Below, piece after piece: positions 62,925-64,000 of a stretch of 64,000 nt of DNA (its first letter is position 1; each line of letters opens with the position of its first letter). The notes under the pieces are model-generated. The model did not search any database, was not told the origin of the DNA, and worked only from the letters and a program-made list of their open reading frames with translations. Source of the stretch: DASXKD01 sp963762735 (GTDB taxonomy: Bacteria > Actinomycetota > Actinomycetes > Streptosporangiales > Streptosporangiaceae); NCBI GenBank assembly GCA_963762735.1, contig CAVXMG010000025.1:372001-436000 (forward strand), given 5' to 3'. Made by a program: the position numbers and the translations under genes.

Positions 62925-63335
62925 TCACATGGTGGTCGTGTACCCCGGCCGGATCGCCACGGCGATGCGGTACGCCGCATCCGGCGGCGGGGGCCCTGGC
63001 TCGCCGTAGCGCTCGGCCAGGCGGACGAACTCGGCGCCCTTCGGGTCGGGAACGATCCGCTCCACCCGGCCGCGGATCTCCAGGTAGCGGGACGGCTCGC
63101 CGGGGTCGCAGATCGACAGCGCGACCGCGGGCTGATGCTGCCAGTTGCGGTTCTTCTGGCGGCGGCTGGTCGTGGTCAGCCACAGGTACTCACCGTCGAA
63201 ACGGAACCAGGTGGGGTTGACCTGCGGCGTGCCGTCGGGCCGGACGGTCGCCAGATGGGCGATGAGTGGCCGCTCCACCAGGTCGGCCAGCGACGCGGGA
63301 ATGGCATGTGCCGACGGTGCTGAGTCCGCTGTCAT
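62925..63335 (-). CDS. PPOX-class F420- or FMN-dependent enzyme
   Basis: ATG 63335 (MTADSAPSAHAIPASLADLV) gives 136 residues. The split-barrel flavin-reductase fold shows RPLIAHLATVRPDGTPQVNP, TWFRFDGEYLWLTTTSRRQK, NRNWQHQPAVALSICDPGEP and YLEIRGRVERIVPD. In actinobacteria this subgroup (TIGR03618-like) usually binds F420, though FMN or heme is possible. Reactions are reductions of enones, biliverdin-like tetrapyrroles or xenobiotics. It stands alone, 57 bases after the start of the neighbouring dehydrogenase's 3' end. Confidence 0.88.
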   Translation of the reverse strand: MTADSAPSAHAIPASLADLVERPLIAHLATVRPDGTPQVNPTWFRFDGEYLWLTTTSRRQKNRNWQHQPAVALSICDPGEPSRYLEIRGRVERIVPDPKGAEFVRLAERYGEPGPPPPDAAYRIAVAIRPGYTTTM

Positions 63336-63392
63336 GATCCCTATTCTTCCCCGGGCGCGGGCCACACGGCTCCGCAGTTGGGGTGCCGGGGT

Positions 63393-64000
63393 TCAGTGCC
63401 CCGGCGCCTGCGTTATTTCGCTGACCTTGACCCACCGATCCTCGGCCGCGGAGGTCTCGATGGCGGCGCAGACCGCCTGTGCCGCGGCACCGTCGTCGAA
63501 GCCGGGCGTCCAGGCCGCGCCGGGCCAGCCTTCGAGGAGGTCGGCGACCTGGTTGACGAAGCTCGAGCCGTAGCCGACGCCCTGCCCGAGCGGCCACCAG
63601 TCGGCGGCATAGGGGTGGCTGGGGTGCTCCGCGCGGATCCGCCGCATGCCGTACAGGTCCTGGTCGTCGCCGGCGCGACCGTAACGCAGTTCGTTGAGGC
63701 GCGCGTAGTCGAAGACCAGCGTGCCCTCGCTGCCGTTGGCCTCGACCGTGAAGTCGCACGGGCGGCGCACGGCGGCGCGCGCGACCTCCATCGTGCCGAT
63801 GGCGCCGGAGTCGAATCGCAGCAGCGCGCTGGCGGCGTCGTCCACGGTCACGTCCCTGGTGCCGCCGCCGGGCAGCGGCCGGCGCGTTATGAACGTTTCC
63901 GCCTGGGCGCAGACCGCGCGGATGCCGCCGGCCTGCCAGTGCGCCAGGTCGATGAGGTGGCAGCCCAGGTCGGCGATGGTCGTCCCGCCCATGGTCCGGT
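63393..64000 (-). CDS. Gfo/Idh/MocA-family dehydrogenase, C-terminal part
   Basis: The last 202 or so residues are visible; the N-terminal Rossmann domain lies beyond base 64000. MGGTTIADLGCHLIDLAHWQ contains the G-x-x-x-D-x-x-x-H motif (DLGCHLIDLAHW) that supplies the catalytic His. DVTVDDAASALLRFDSGAIG and GSEGTLVFDYARLNELRYG are the C-terminal beta-sheet. It ends VKVSEITQAPGH. This family oxidises or reduces sugars, inositols or pyrroles with NAD(P). The YGSSFVNQVADLLEGWPG helix region is typical of inositol/sugar dehydrogenase-like members. Confidence 0.88.
   Translation of the reverse strand, partial: RTMGGTTIADLGCHLIDLAHWQAGGIRAVCAQAETFITRRPLPGGGTRDVTVDDAASALLRFDSGAIGTMEVARAAVRRPCDFTVEANGSEGTLVFDYARLNELRYGRAGDDQDLYGMRRIRAEHPSHPYAADWWPLGQGVGYGSSFVNQVADLLEGWPGAAWTPGFDDGAAAQAVCAAIETSAAEDRWVKVSEITQAPGH

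Overview
The window is a very GC-rich piece of an actinomycete chromosome. Codon third positions are almost always G or C, GTG starts are common, and genes are often coupled by ATGA or GTGA overlaps. The gene families agree: an ECF41 sigma factor, a luciferase-like F420-type oxidoreductase, a SARP/AfsR-type regulator, a DUF1707 protein, a mycothiol/DinB-type hydrolase and a DrrAB exporter. I would place it among soil filamentous Actinomycetota but cannot name a genus. No rRNA, CRISPR array, phage structural gene or intact transposase is visible. The only tRNA sequence is the 3' half of a tRNA-Gly.

Layout. 1-10.3 kb: end of a cell-wall amidase, a secreted double kelch propeller, two unusual small genes, an ECF41 sigma/carboxymuconolactone decarboxylase pair, a cyclophilin, an LLM oxidoreductase and an aldo/keto reductase. 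10.4-15.7 kb: a three-gene ABC-2 exporter operon (minus) divergent from a histidine kinase/response regulator pair (plus). 15.9-19.3 kb: a B3/B4-domain protein, a terminator-like hairpin abutting the tRNA-Gly fragment, then TetR, an ICMT-like methyltransferase and an alpha/beta hydrolase. 19.4-30.1 kb: a peptide-uptake and catabolism locus. Seven minus-strand genes encode a binding protein, two permeases, two ATPases, an M55 D-aminopeptidase and a LacI regulator. They diverge from a ketopantoate-reductase-like/amidase fusion and an aspartoacylase-family enzyme across a palindromic site. 30.2-40.0 kb: an SGNH hydrolase, a DMT transporter interrupted by dispersed repeats, a methyltransferase, an HTH regulator, a large beta-helix-like membrane protein with a duplicated 5' region, and a cobalt-type nitrile hydratase (beta, alpha) followed by a SagB-like flavoenzyme. 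40.2-49.0 kb: a UvrD-like helicase, a second peptide ABC importer and a DsbA-family oxidoreductase. 49.0-64.0 kb: mixed single genes, including DrrAB with an adjacent SARP-ATPase-TPR regulator, an SPFH protein paired with a ribbon-helix-helix-like protein, a SemiSWEET, a nitrilase homologue lacking its catalytic cysteine, and the end of a Gfo/Idh/MocA dehydrogenase.

Cooperation. The two Dpp-like systems are complete in composition and arranged in opposite order. The first is embedded with hydrolases that could process what it imports. The nitrile hydratase, the amidase fusion and the nitrilase homologue are all amide/nitrile-related but lie in separate operons. The SARP gene beside drrAB, and three 11-bp direct repeats just upstream of an apparently leaderless drrA, suggest a SARP-controlled exporter.

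Caveat. Around fifteen genes carry frameshifts that conserved motifs expose. They are usually single-base indels, often in G or C runs. This is too many for natural decay of otherwise intact operons and suggests uncorrected indels in the sequence. Each is noted in its entry; where a gene has several breaks it is typed as a pseudogene.
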